Position numbers and translations under genes: made by a program. Below are positions 15,699 to 25,420 of a stretch of 64,000 nt of DNA, piece by piece. Each line of letters begins with the position of its first letter. The first letter of the stretch is position 1. The stretch is from Mycolicibacterium tusciae JS617. Its GTDB lineage: Bacteria; Actinomycetota; Actinomycetes; Mycobacteriales; Mycobacteriaceae. Location of the stretch: assembly GCF_000243415.2 (NCBI RefSeq), contig NZ_KI912270.1, positions 744,001 to 808,000 of the forward strand. Reading direction: 5' to 3'. The notes beneath the pieces are model-generated. The model saw nothing but the letters and a program-made list of their open reading frames with translations. It was not told the DNA's origin and ran no database searches.

Positions 15699-18119
15699 CT
15701 ATGCACGCGTCTTCGTGTTGCGGGTCAGAGAATTTGGCCGTCGGCTGATGTGGGCGGCGTAGTTCGTCCAGTCGCCGGCCGAGAGGCGTTGCCAGGAAAC
15801 AGCGACGTCGGTGTGAATGCCAAGCGTGCGGGCCAGGATTGCTGCCGGGATCTCGGTGGCGAGTTGAAACAGTGCGGTGCTGCGAGCAGCCCCGGGGCGG
15901 ATGCCGAGTCGGTTCAACCGCTGAGTGAGCTGGCCGGTGCTGATGGGCCGACCGGGTTGGCCGCCGGGAAAGAGCCAGATCGAGGGAGTTAACGCACCAA
16001 TGGTCGCGTGGCCCTTGCGATTTGACACAACCAATCGGGCCAGCTCGGCGACGGGTTCGGGCAGGTGTATGGGCGAGCTGCCCAGATGCAACCGGACCGG
16101 ATCAACCTCGGTTTCGACGTCGACGATCGTCATCCGGCAGATCGCAGCCGGTGTCTGGGCGTAAAGCAGAACGAGCAGACCGGCCAGCCGGTCATCGGGC
16201 TTGAGGCTGTCGTCGTGCAACAGGCGGCGCGCGATGTCCCAGCGGTGCTGGTCATCGAGGGGTCGGGTAGGGCCCATCCAGCGGTGGGCGCCGACGCGGA
16301 CACTGGTCAGCTTGTTCCGATGGGCCCATCGGATGAAGTGTCCCGCCGCCCCACGATGTGTCGCGGTGGCGTCGGTGAGCCATCGATCGAGGTCGCTGTG
16401 CTGACAGCTGCCCAGCGTGAGCTGGTGTTCGGTGAGCCAGTCCAGGAAGGCGACGGCCGCGTATATGCGTTGGCGCACTGAGTTGAACTGCTGGATGGTG
16501 GTGGGGTGGCCGTTGTTACGTTGCCGCAGGCGACGGGTCAGGTGCCAGACGGTGTAGCGGTGCAGCACCTTCTGTTGCTCGGGGTTTGTTTGCGCGGCCA
16601 GGGTCTGGTCGATGAGCCGCTCGATGCGGACCATATGTTCATCGCGTCGTGGTAGCGCGCCGACGCCGATCAGGACTTGGCGCAGGTGAGCGAGAGGCGG
16701 GCTGTGGGGCAGTTCATCGAGCGCTTCGTGTGTCAACGCCCGGCGCCCAGCAGCCAGATCGGCCAGCACAGGCGCGACGGACTTCTTCTTCAGCCATCGC
16801 ATGGCGGTGATGGGGTGTTCTGCGGTAGCGATGTTGTGCCGCAACGCCTGTAGTCCGGGATGGAGTGCTGCCGAGGGCGGGCCGAGGAGCTCGTTGAGGC
16901 GTTGATTGATTCGGCATCGAACGCATTGGCCGGGATGCGGATGGGACGGGTCGCTGCAGGTTGGGCAGTCGTGCCAGACCGCGCGGGTGGTGCAGTCCTG
17001 GCAGTGCGGATGGGTGAGGGTGCCCGAGATCACGGCGGCGTTCCGTCCGCAGGAACAGCATCGGGCCGTGCGGCTCTGGCAGGCAGGACACCACGGCCGA
17101 CCGGTGATTCGCGAGGTGCCGCAAGGCGTTTCCTCACCGCAGATCGAGCAGGTTGCGGTTGGCAAGGCCGGGCAGGTGCCGCAGATCGGCCCGTCCGGCG
17201 TCCGCAGGTTGACCGGGCGGCGGCGGCCGCAGTTGAGGCAGACTTCGAGGTTGTTGGGGTCGGTGATCAAACAGTTCGGGCAGAGTGGTCGGCCGTGCTC
17301 GTCCCGAGTGGCCGGTTCGCGGCGGGCGCCGCAGCGTGCGCATTCTTCGATGCGGGTGTGGGCGATGCAGGTGCGGCAGACACGCTGCCCGTCGAGAGGT
17401 TTGTCGATCCGGACGACACGACCGCAGAGAGGGCACGCCGGCCGGACGATGCCGGCAACGCCAGCGGCGTGCAGAGCATCGATCAGCGGGATGATCGCGC
17501 GGACAGGGGCGAGATGCCCGGCGCCGGTGAGCAATTCGGGTTGAGCCTCCAACGCCCACGCGATCCTGCGTTGATGCGCGGGCCGAGACGCAAGTCTGCC
17601 AACCGAGCCGGCAATGAGGTCGCGGTCCACAGCCGGATCCAGCCGGGCAACCACGTCGCAGATGACCGAGATCGGATCGCGGTCATCGCGATCCGGGCAG
17701 TGCGCGCAGCGGGGCCCTCCGGCGCGATCACGCGTCGAGACGTGCCGAAGCTGCCCGCAGGCCACACAAGGCGCCGGACGCAGGCTGCAGGCCCCGCAGT
17801 ACCAGTCCTGACCACGACGCTGCAGGGTCCGCATCGGCTTGCCGCACTCGCCGCAGACCGGCGGCGAAACCTCCGCGCCGGCTTTTCGCAGTGCTATCAG
17901 CAGGTCGCCGACCGCCCGCGGCGCCGGAGAGCGTCCATCGGTCAACACGGCCGGGCGCCCGGCGAGAAACGCTGCCAGACGCCGCGATTTCGCCCGCCCG
18001 CCCGCGACGCTGGTGACGACCGACCTGACCCGCTCAAGTGCAAGCCGGTCATCGACCGCCACCACCAGGTCCGCGATGAACCCGACCGGATCCAAAACCG
18101 AGCGGTCGCCGATGGTCAC
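15699..18119 (-). CDS. 806-residue zinc-ribbon protein with a degenerate tyrosine-recombinase-like C-terminus
   Basis: The N-terminal half (about residues 89-410) carries roughly eight successive CxxC zinc-knuckle pairs: CGECG, CVACG, CPLCG, CARCG, CLNCG, CSICG, CCSCG and CPTC, each followed by a second Cys pair. The C-terminal half has the layout of a phage-integrase protein: a core-binding-like helical part, then LLVLLYAQTPAAICRMTIVDV where GLRxxEL normally stands, and LARTLGIHTDVAVSWQRLS where LGHxxxxTTxxYxH stands. The first catalytic Arg and the nucleophilic Tyr position (Trp here) look lost, so it probably binds DNA or assists rather than cuts. It overlaps the XRE gene as GTGA. It is the last gene of the oldest, minus-strand element. 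Confidence 0.75.
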   Translation of the reverse strand: MTIGDRSVLDPVGFIADLVVAVDDRLALERVRSVVTSVAGGRAKSRRLAAFLAGRPAVLTDGRSPAPRAVGDLLIALRKAGAEVSPPVCGECGKPMRTLQRRGQDWYCGACSLRPAPCVACGQLRHVSTRDRAGGPRCAHCPDRDDRDPISVICDVVARLDPAVDRDLIAGSVGRLASRPAHQRRIAWALEAQPELLTGAGHLAPVRAIIPLIDALHAAGVAGIVRPACPLCGRVVRIDKPLDGQRVCRTCIAHTRIEECARCGARREPATRDEHGRPLCPNCLITDPNNLEVCLNCGRRRPVNLRTPDGPICGTCPALPTATCSICGEETPCGTSRITGRPWCPACQSRTARCCSCGRNAAVISGTLTHPHCQDCTTRAVWHDCPTCSDPSHPHPGQCVRCRINQRLNELLGPPSAALHPGLQALRHNIATAEHPITAMRWLKKKSVAPVLADLAAGRRALTHEALDELPHSPPLAHLRQVLIGVGALPRRDEHMVRIERLIDQTLAAQTNPEQQKVLHRYTVWHLTRRLRQRNNGHPTTIQQFNSVRQRIYAAVAFLDWLTEHQLTLGSCQHSDLDRWLTDATATHRGAAGHFIRWAHRNKLTSVRVGAHRWMGPTRPLDDQHRWDIARRLLHDDSLKPDDRLAGLLVLLYAQTPAAICRMTIVDVETEVDPVRLHLGSSPIHLPEPVAELARLVVSNRKGHATIGALTPSIWLFPGGQPGRPISTGQLTQRLNRLGIRPGAARSTALFQLATEIPAAILARTLGIHTDVAVSWQRLSAGDWTNYAAHISRRPNSLTRNTKTRA

Positions 18120-18454
18120 GGCCCCTTGGCGCCGCGGACGCGCGCCCGCTTGGGCCGCAGCTCGCCGATGCCGGCTTCAGCGCCGACCGCCTTCTTCGCG
18201 CGAGCGCTCGCCTGCGCCGAGACGGCGGGCTCGATCAAATCGTCGATCGTGCAGTCGAGGATGTCCAGCAGCGCCATCAGGACCTTCAGGCTCAGCCGTT
18301 CGGGTCGCTCGACGACCAGCCGGTAGACCTGGCTGGACGACAAGGTGATGCCGCGCTTGTCCAGCGGCTCGATCAGATCGGTGGTCGCGAACATGCCACG
18401 GTCGGCCATGACCTTCCGCAGATGCCAGTGGTAGTCGAGCTTGGCGGGCATCAT
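18116..18454 (-). CDS. XRE-family helix-turn-helix regulator of the minus-strand recombinase element
   Basis: 112 residues from the first of two tandem ATGs (18454). A Cro/C1-type helix-turn-helix spans about residues 5-70 (GITLSSSQVYRLV is the recognition-helix region), followed by LDILDCTIDDLIEP, the usual XRE ending, and a basic Lys/Arg tail. It overlaps the upstream integrase stop by one base and the downstream zinc-ribbon gene by four, so the three genes form one operon. It probably represses or tunes the recombinases. Confidence 0.85.
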   Translation of the reverse strand: MMPAKLDYHWHLRKVMADRGMFATTDLIEPLDKRGITLSSSQVYRLVVERPERLSLKVLMALLDILDCTIDDLIEPAVSAQASARAKKAVGAEAGIGELRPKRARVRGAKGP

Positions 18455-18984
18455 CAGTCCTTGTCTGCCGGAGGGATCGAAGCAAGCGCGGGCGCGAGCG
18501 CCTTCTGCAGCATGGTGTTCATGAAGTCTGAGCTGACATGGGTGTAGATGGCCGTGGAACTGTCGCACTCGTGCCCAACCTGGGATTGGATGAACCGCCG
18601 GTCAACACCGTCCTCGGTGAGGTGAGTGACGAACGAGTGACGGATTGAGTGGGGCACAAGGTCTTTCGACAACTTCAACGCATCCCGATAGGCGACGAAC
18701 CGAGCGTTGATCTCCGCAGGCTTGATCCGCCCGCCCCGCTCAGTCACCCACAGCGCTGGATGATCGGGGCACCCGAACTTCGGCCGCACGTTCTCGACAT
18801 AGTCAGCAACGGCATCTACTGCCCAATCCATCACCGACAACACATTCCGCCGCCGCGGCGGCTGCCCCCGTTTCGCCTTGCCGTAGCGCACGTTGAGCGT
18901 GCCGAACCCGCCGAACTGCGGCGCAGCCGCATTGCGGCCGAAGTCCACCAGGTCGAGCTTGGCGGTCTCGGTCCGACGCAACCC
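18454..18984 (-). pseudogene. Tyrosine recombinase, C-terminal half (gene split by the element at 18985-29561)
   Basis: About 175 codons remain. They hold the complete catalytic domain from the first Arg: GLRRTETAKLDLVDFG, HSIRHSF, VGHECDSSTAIYTH with nucleophile Tyr. Directly at GL|RR the frame runs into foreign DNA whose inverted repeat starts at 18985. The missing N-terminal half (ending IYGWGL) lies at 29562-30107 on the same strand. Joining the halves at the 6-bp spacer restores GWGLRRTE in frame and a protein of about 356 residues. It is followed by the XRE and zinc-ribbon genes. Confidence 0.9.
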
Positions 18985-18996
18985 TTCTCCGGGGTT
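18985..18996 (+). repeat. Left terminal inverted repeat of the middle element
   Basis: ttctccggggtt. It directly abuts the integrase codons GGG-TTG on the minus strand and pairs with 29550-29561. Confidence 0.85.
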
Positions 18997-19119
18997 GCCT
19001 GACCTGTTGCGCCATGTTGCTCGACCGGGAGGATCGGGCGGGTTGTTCGGCGTTTCTCCGGGGGTGTGGTGCTTGTGGCTGGTAGTCGTTTGAGACTGTC
19101 GACCAGAAAGCGAGAGATC

Positions 19120-20287
19120 ATGCGAGCATTCCCGGTGAGTTTGCCGTCGGGGCAACGGTATTGGACGGTGCTGGACGAGGACCTGCACGTGGTGGGTGTT
19201 GCCGACGAGTATCTGCGGCATCTGCGGTTCGGCCGCGACGCGGCCGAGTCCACGACCAAGGCGTACGCGCATTCGATCGCGTTGTTTCTGTCGCTGGTGC
19301 GCTCGATCGGGGCGCTCCTGGCAAGGCGGTGTCGAGGGTTTCGCACTGTTCATAAGGTGGTTGGCGCACGCCGGGGGACCGGTTGAGGACACCGCGAGCG
19401 GAGTGGTGGCCGGTCCCGGCGCTGCTACGCTGCGGTGCCCATCGCGGATCAACGGTGTGCTGACGGCGGTGCGGGGCATGGTGGTACACGCGGTCGCGAC
19501 CGGCACCGGGGCGGCGGGACTGGTGTCGATGCTCTACGAGGTCGCCGACGACCGGGACCTGCCGGCCGAGGCCCGCGGCGAGGACGGTCGGATGGCGTGG
19601 CGGATGCGGGCCCGGCATCGGCTGCGGGAACCGGAAACGACGATCGATCGGGCCAGCGATGAGCAGATCGTCGCGATACTGCGGGCCTGCCGTTCGGCGC
19701 GGGACCGGCTGATCGTGCTGTTGATGGCGCGGGGCGGGTTGCGCCGCGGGGAGCTGTGCGGACTGCGGCGCAGCGATATGCACCTGCTGGTGGATTCGCG
19801 CCGCCTGGGCTGCGAGGTGGCGCGGGCGCATCTGCATGTGGTGCGCCGCGAGGACAACTCGAACGAGGCGTGGGCCAAATCGCGCCGGCAGCGGGTGGTG
19901 CCGCTGGATTTCCTTGTGGTGCAAGTGTTCGACGTCTACGAGTTCGAGCGCATGCGCGTCGCCGATGCCGCCAATAACGATTTCGTGTTCGTCAACCTGT
20001 TCCGCGGCAAAATCGGTAAACCGATGCGCCCGGACGCGATCGGGGAGTTGATGGCCGCGGCGTCGCGGCGCGCCGGACTCGACGTCGTGGTGCGGCCCCA
20101 CCAGCTGCGACACGCGTACGGCAGCAACGTTGTTGATGCCGGAGCCGGGGTCGACGTGGTCGCCGATTTGCTTGGTCACGCGGCGGTGTCCTCGTCGCAG
20201 GTTTATCTGCATCCCGACTCCTCCCGGCTGCGGGCGGCCGTCGACGCCGTGCCCAGTCCTCGTGAACTCGGTGCGGTGACCCGGTGA
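19120..20287 (+). pseudogene. TnpA-like tyrosine recombinase of the middle element, one frameshift
   Basis: MRAFPVSLPSGQRYWTVLDE begins at the ATG 19120 and runs to SLVRSIG. The frame then shifts by +1 at a gggg run (19309-19312), and the other frame continues with RSWQGGVEGFALFIRWLAHAG. Removing one G gives a 388-residue protein. Catalytic residues are all present in the second frame: GGLRRGELCGL, HQLRHAYGS, LLGHAAVSSSQVYLH with Tyr. It would cut and rejoin DNA at the element ends together with TnpB. The shift is either real decay or a sequence error. Confidence 0.82.
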
Positions 20288-20305
20288 CCGCCGCAAGCTT
20301 GGCCC

Positions 20306-22122
20306 GTGTCGTGGGCGGTGACCGGGAAGGGGATCGAGTTCCCGCACGTGCTTATCGGTGCCGCTTTCGATGGTCCCGCTGCAGCGCTGGCGCGAGCGCT
20401 GGACAGGGCGCTGTTGGAGGAGGCCGGATGGGATCCGGTCGCTCGAATCCTGTTTCTGCCCGTCGGACACCGGCTCCTCGGCCGGAAAGTGTGTCGGGTC
20501 GAGCAGTGCACTGCGACCGCCCATTACAACTACCCCGACATCTGCCACCGCTGTTTTACCAGGCTGACCCGCATGGGCATGACCGTGGACGACATCGCCG
20601 CCCGCGAGAGCCTTCCCGCCGCGCCCGTCCCGGCACCGCACTGCGCGGTCCCGAAATGCCGATGCGTGCCGACGGTCCCGGGTGCAGTGTTGTGCGAACC
20701 GCACGCTTCCAACTTCCGAAACAGGCGGATTCCCGTGACCGTCGAGGAGTTCGTGCGGCATCCGCGGGTGCGGCCCCATCCACCGTCTCCGGCCTGCTCG
20801 GTTCCGGCGTGCACCCGCACCGCAGACGGGGCGATCGGTTACTGCGGCACGCACTATCAACGGTGGTCCGTAGCTCAACAGAACGGCCCCGGACTCGACG
20901 AACAATCGTGGCGGACACGCGAATCGGGAGTGGCCGAACCAGGGCAGGTGAACCTGCGGAAACTGCCCGAGCTGGTCGTGGTGGAAGTGCTGGTCGGCTT
21001 GCAGACCCGCGTTCGGGAGGGCCTGCGGCTCACCGACGTTGTGCTGCGGGCGGTCTGCGACACTTTGCGCCGCCACCAAGTCGCCTCGATCCACGACTGC
21101 GAGCCGGGCCTGGCCCCCTGGCTTGCGTGCACGCTCGGTGCTGGCCTCGTTCGCCCGCGACGCCCGCCGCGCGCTCGCCGACCCCGGGGGCGAACAAACC
21201 CAGGACATCTGGGATCTGGCCATTTTCGGTCACCCCGGGAGGCTGTCCTTCACCGCGATCACCCAACCATGGCTGGCCGATGCCGCCAAACGATGGGCGG
21301 CCGAGCAGCTTCCGCATCACCGGGGCAGCGGTGCCTCTCGTGTGCGCGGCAAGATCAACAATATCGGGTTGCTGTCCGAACACCTCGCCCGCCGACCCGA
21401 CCGCGGTCTCGACCCCGCCGCGCTTGGCCGGACGGACCTGGAGGAGTTCCTCAACCGGCTCGGCCATCTGGAGTTCACCGGTCGGATCGGTCGCTACCGG
21501 CGCAACATGATCTGCCGGGACGTGCGCCAAGTGCTGGCAGGCATCCGCTCTCTGGGATTGACCCGACCCCGGCAGCCGGCTGCAGGATTGCCCGGCGACT
21601 TCGCGATCGAACGCATCGACATCCCCGCCGATCCCGAACGCGGTGAGCCCGGACGCTGCCTGCCCGCCGAGATCATGAACGTCGTGTGCTCGAACCTCGA
21701 CACCCTCGAGCCCGCCGAAGTCAGGGTCGCCACCCAGATCGGCATCGACACCGGCCGCCGGCCCGAGGACATTCTCAACCTCACCCTGAACTGCCTGGAC
21801 CGAGACAAAGACGGCGGGGAGGTGCTCGTCTACGACAACATCAAAGCCAATAGGCTTCGCCGCCGATTGCCGATCAGCACGACAACCGCCGCGGTCATCA
21901 CAGCCCAACAACACCGCGTCCGACATCGTTTCCCCGACACGCCCATCGCGGAGCTGAGATTGCTGCCCACACGGGTACGAAATCCTGACGGGCGCAAGGC
22001 AATCAGCACAAATACCCTGGCGGCTCGTCACCGTGACTGGCTCGCCGCGCTGCCCACCTTGCGCACCGAAGACGGGACCGAATTCGACAAGACCCGGGTG
22101 GTGCCGTACGCCTACCGGCATT
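20306..22122 (+). pseudogene. TnpB-like tyrosine recombinase, N-terminal part (split by inner element, one frameshift)
   Basis: The 5' part encodes a Cys-rich N-terminal region (CRVEQCTATAHYNYPDICHRCF, CAVPKCRC, CSVPACTRT), consistent with small zinc-binding modules. Near 21120-21135 the frame shifts by +1; the continuing frame reads RARSVLASFARDARRALADP. The first catalytic Arg region, QIGIDTGRRPEDILNLTL, is present. The frame then reaches VVPYAYRH and enters the inner element at 22123. The rest of the protein is at 28233-28899. The rejoined, corrected protein has about 826 residues. The GTG at 20306 is a tentative start. Confidence 0.85.
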
Positions 22123-22132
22123 TTGTCCCCGC
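22123..22132 (+). repeat. Left terminal inverted repeat of the innermost element
   Basis: ttgtccccgc, paired with gcggagacaa at 28218-28227. It begins right after the spacer ggcatt. Confidence 0.85.
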
Positions 22133-22226
22133 TTAGTTCCCGTGTTGCGATAAGCCGGGAAGGGGCTGGTGGCCTTGGTGTTTGGCGGTTGCGTCGAGTC
22201 GTGTGGTGTTTCTAGCCTGTTCGCTT

Positions 22227-23696
22227 GTGATCCTGAGCTTCTTCTCGTCGCAAGGCTGGCGGTCCTGGGATGTCGAGCACCGGCCGGTGATTCCGGAGGG
22301 GATGCCGGTGCTAATCGATGACGACCTGCTGTTCGAGGACGGCCTCGGGGCGCCGCGATCGGTGTCGGCGGCGAACCGGTGGCTGCGGCTGCTTCCGGCC
22401 AGCGGGGCGCCGGCGCCGAGTTCGTGGGAGAACTACGCGCGGGCAGTCAAGGAGTGGACGGAGTTCCTCGCTGAGCACGGGATCGGGTTGTTCGACACCC
22501 GCGACCGGCTCAAGGCCGGGCTGAGCCGGTATGCCGAGCACCGCGCGGCCGGGCCAATTTCGGCGAGGTTCGCTGCGACCACGTGGTCGCAGCACATGAG
22601 CATCCTGTCGCTGTTCTACCGGTGGGCGATCGACGAAGGAGTTGCCGCTGCCGAGCCGTTCACCTACCGGTCGGCGCGGGCGGTCTTCGCCGGCACCGGC
22701 CGCGATGTCCGGGTGAATCTGGCGTCGCGCCGCACCCCGAAACCACACGTGACCATCAAGTATCTGGAGCCGGACTTCACCGACCTGTTCCGCAAAGGGT
22801 TACGCGGTTTGGCACCGGATGGCAACCGCGACAGCGGGTTCGCGGGCCGGGAGATGACCCGCAACGCCGCGATCGGGGATCTGGCGTTGGCGACCGGGTT
22901 GCGGTTGGGCGAGTTCACCCATCTGCTGCCGTGGGAGGTTCCGGCGCTGCCGCTGGCGCCGACGGCGATTCCGATCCCGTTTCCGGTGCCGGCGGGAATC
23001 ACCAAGGGCCGCAAGTTCCGCACTACCTGGATCTCTTACGACGCCCTGGCCGGGCTGCACGACTACCTGGAGCTTGACCGCGCGGCCGTCACCGAAGGGT
23101 CGGCCTGGCGACCGCCGCGACGGTGGGGTGAACCGCTGCTGGTGAGCGACCCGGATGCGCGGGGTGGCCGGGTCAACGGTGTTCGCCGGTCGTGGGAGTC
23201 GCTGACCCCGGCCGAGCGGCGTCGGCTGGTGGCACCGAAGGGCGGGTCGTGCCTGCTGGCGGTGAAAGCCGATGGTGGCCCGTTCACGGCGTGGGCGACG
23301 GTGTTCGAGCGCACCGCCGACCGGATCCGCGCGAGGTTCGAGCCACGGTTCCCGCATGTTCACCCGCACCGGCTGCGGCATTCGTTCTCGATGCAGACCT
23401 TGGAATATTTGGTGACCGGCTACTACCGGCAGGCGGCAAAGCTGGTGCGCGACACCGACGCCGACGCGGCGCTGGTGTTCTACCTGACCAAGGCCGATCC
23501 GCTGCTGGTGCTGCGGGACCTGTTGGGTCACTCGACGGTGTTGACCACGGAAAAGTATCTGAAACGCCTTGATACGACCCGGATTTACCGGCAAGCCTAC
23601 GAAACCGCCGGCGTGGAATCCGGACTCGTCGGCGAGGACGCCGCGCAGCGGGAATCCGACGCCGAATTCCACGACGACGCCGAGGAGGTGTTGTGA
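22227..23696 (+). CDS. Tyrosine recombinase 1 of the innermost element
   Basis: 489 residues from the GTG at 22227 (VILSFFSSQGWRSWDVEH); the frame is open back to a TTG at 22182. A SAM-like core-binding domain (residues about 60-150) precedes a catalytic domain with all expected residues: LATGLRLGEFTHL (Arg), HPHRLRHSFSMQ (His-x-x-Arg), LLGHSTVLTTEKYL (His and nucleophile Tyr). It ends with an acidic tail and overlaps the next gene as ATGA-type coupling. It is the one recombinase of the region that looks fully intact. Confidence 0.85.
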   Translation: MILSFFSSQGWRSWDVEHRPVIPEGMPVLIDDDLLFEDGLGAPRSVSAANRWLRLLPASGAPAPSSWENYARAVKEWTEFLAEHGIGLFDTRDRLKAGLSRYAEHRAAGPISARFAATTWSQHMSILSLFYRWAIDEGVAAAEPFTYRSARAVFAGTGRDVRVNLASRRTPKPHVTIKYLEPDFTDLFRKGLRGLAPDGNRDSGFAGREMTRNAAIGDLALATGLRLGEFTHLLPWEVPALPLAPTAIPIPFPVPAGITKGRKFRTTWISYDALAGLHDYLELDRAAVTEGSAWRPPRRWGEPLLVSDPDARGGRVNGVRRSWESLTPAERRRLVAPKGGSCLLAVKADGGPFTAWATVFERTADRIRARFEPRFPHVHPHRLRHSFSMQTLEYLVTGYYRQAAKLVRDTDADAALVFYLTKADPLLVLRDLLGHSTVLTTEKYLKRLDTTRIYRQAYETAGVESGLVGEDAAQRESDAEFHDDAEEVL

Positions 23697-25420
23697 TGCC
23701 GACGATGGTTGTTGACACTCCGCTCGGTCTGAGCTGCGTGTTCAGTGACGGCAGCAGAGCCGAATTCGACCTTACGGGGTCGCCGAACCCCAGGTTGGCG
23801 CGCGATCTGGCCGTCGGTTTGGTGGAGCTGATACACCCCCACGGCAGTGCCGATACCGCTGGCACGGTCGGCCACTACGTGCGTGGGTTGCACAGGATGG
23901 TGCGAGCGCTCGCCGATCAGGGGTTCACCGGCGGCATCGCCGATCTGCGGCGCGGGCAGTTGGCGCAGTTCTGGATGGCGGGCCCGAACTGGTTGGAGGC
24001 GCTGACTCGGTCCTTGGTGGAGGGTTACGCGCGATCCGGCGGCCGTGTCGGCGACGGCGTGGTGGAACTGGCCGCCGGGCGGCACTTCAACATTCAGCCG
24101 AATCGGCGGCCGTTGCCGCCCTACTCCGAGGCTGAATGGCAGCGACTTACCGCGGTCTGCCGACAGCAGGTCGATGACTCCTATGCCACGCATCGGCATG
24201 CGTTGGCGTCCGTTCCCGGAGGGCGGCATCCGGGCGCGGGCGCGTGGTCTCACCAGAACTTCTGCTGGTTGCTGGCGACGCACGGCCCTCTCGGCAGCTG
24301 CGAGGCCGCTGAGACGATTGGCATGTCTATCAACGTCTTCCGCCATCGAGGAGTCACCACTGTCTTCCACGAGGCTGCGCAAGCGATGTTCCCGCACCTC
24401 GAAGTCGTGGTCGCCTACCGGCTGCTGTTCGGGATCTACTCCGGCATCGTCCCGGACGGTATCGCCGACCTGGAGGTCGGAGACATCGACTGGGCCGGGG
24501 ATTCGACTGTTCTGCTGTCCTATGTCAAACGCCGCACCGCCGCCGAGAGCACCACCTTGCCGCGGCCAGCGGTGCGGTTGCTCGAGCAGTGGCTGGCGCA
24601 CTCGGCGCTGCTGCGCCGCTTCGTGCCACCGGACGAGCGCACCACGCTGTGGTTGGGGATGAGCCAGCCCGGTTACTCCCGCCGCCTCGGCGAGGTGAAC
24701 CGGTCGGCGACCGGGCGGTGGATGCAACGCCACAGCATCGTCGGCGACGACGGCGAGCCGCTGAAACTGCACCGGTCCCGCATCCGCACCACGCACCACG
24801 CGATGCGAGACAAGAAGTCCTGGACCGGGAATGCGCGCGCCACGATCGACCCGAACCACACCCCGGCGGTCGAGGGCGACCACTACCTGTCGGCAACGAC
24901 TCCCGGCCAACGCCACGCCGTCGAGACGATCATCGCCGACGCCCAGCACGACATCCTCCGCCGCGCACACCCACCGACCGTGATCACCGCGGAAGACGCC
25001 GCAGCACTCGTCGAGGGCTACCCGCAACTGCTGGCGGTGATGAAGCTCGACGAAGGCGTGCTCGCCGAGCTGGTCGGTGGCACGCGGGATGTATTCACCG
25101 CGGCCTGCGCCGATCAGCTTTCCGGGCTGCACGGACCGGCCGGGAAACCATGCCCGGCACGTCCGTGGGTCTGCCTGCTTTGCCCGCTGGCGGTGTTCGC
25201 TCCCCGGCACGCGGTGAACCTGTTGCGGCTCAAGGCATTCTTCTCCCGCCAGTGGCAGCAGATGCCCGCCGCCCACTTCATGACCGTCTTCGGCCGCTAC
25301 GCCGCCCGGATCGACCAGATCCTGGACCGCTTCGACCCCGCCGAACTCACCGCCGCAGCCACAAGAATCACCGACAGCGACAACGAAATCCCCTTGCGCC
25401 CGGAGGAACTCACCGCATGA
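23693..25420 (+). CDS. Recombinase 2 of the innermost element, divergent active site
   Basis: 575 residues. Its size, position and the pattern YRLLFGIYSGIVPDGIADLEVGDI, LKLHRSRIRTTHHAMRDKK and a later HTPAVEGDHYLSAT suggest a tyrosine-recombinase fold. The first catalytic Arg position reads IVPDG rather than GLRxxE. An HRSR box and a Tyr are present, so activity is uncertain. A CPARPWVCLLCPLAVF Cys cluster near the C-terminus is typical of large actinobacterial recombinase partners. It probably acts as the middle member of a three-recombinase complex. Overlaps both neighbours by 4 bases. Confidence 0.7.
   Translation: MMPTMVVDTPLGLSCVFSDGSRAEFDLTGSPNPRLARDLAVGLVELIHPHGSADTAGTVGHYVRGLHRMVRALADQGFTGGIADLRRGQLAQFWMAGPNWLEALTRSLVEGYARSGGRVGDGVVELAAGRHFNIQPNRRPLPPYSEAEWQRLTAVCRQQVDDSYATHRHALASVPGGRHPGAGAWSHQNFCWLLATHGPLGSCEAAETIGMSINVFRHRGVTTVFHEAAQAMFPHLEVVVAYRLLFGIYSGIVPDGIADLEVGDIDWAGDSTVLLSYVKRRTAAESTTLPRPAVRLLEQWLAHSALLRRFVPPDERTTLWLGMSQPGYSRRLGEVNRSATGRWMQRHSIVGDDGEPLKLHRSRIRTTHHAMRDKKSWTGNARATIDPNHTPAVEGDHYLSATTPGQRHAVETIIADAQHDILRRAHPPTVITAEDAAALVEGYPQLLAVMKLDEGVLAELVGGTRDVFTAACADQLSGLHGPAGKPCPARPWVCLLCPLAVFAPRHAVNLLRLKAFFSRQWQQMPAAHFMTVFGRYAARIDQILDRFDPAELTAAATRITDSDNEIPLRPEELTA

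Noticed and set aside
16860..18326. 488-codon open frame on the plus strand
   Set aside because: Antisense to the zinc-ribbon recombinase and XRE genes, low-complexity Arg/Ala/Gly composition, no motif.
19118..21223. 701-codon open frame on the minus strand
   Set aside because: It is antisense to tnpA and tnpB, is Arg/His/Pro-rich with no family motif, and crosses the two recombinase genes; a high-GC shadow.
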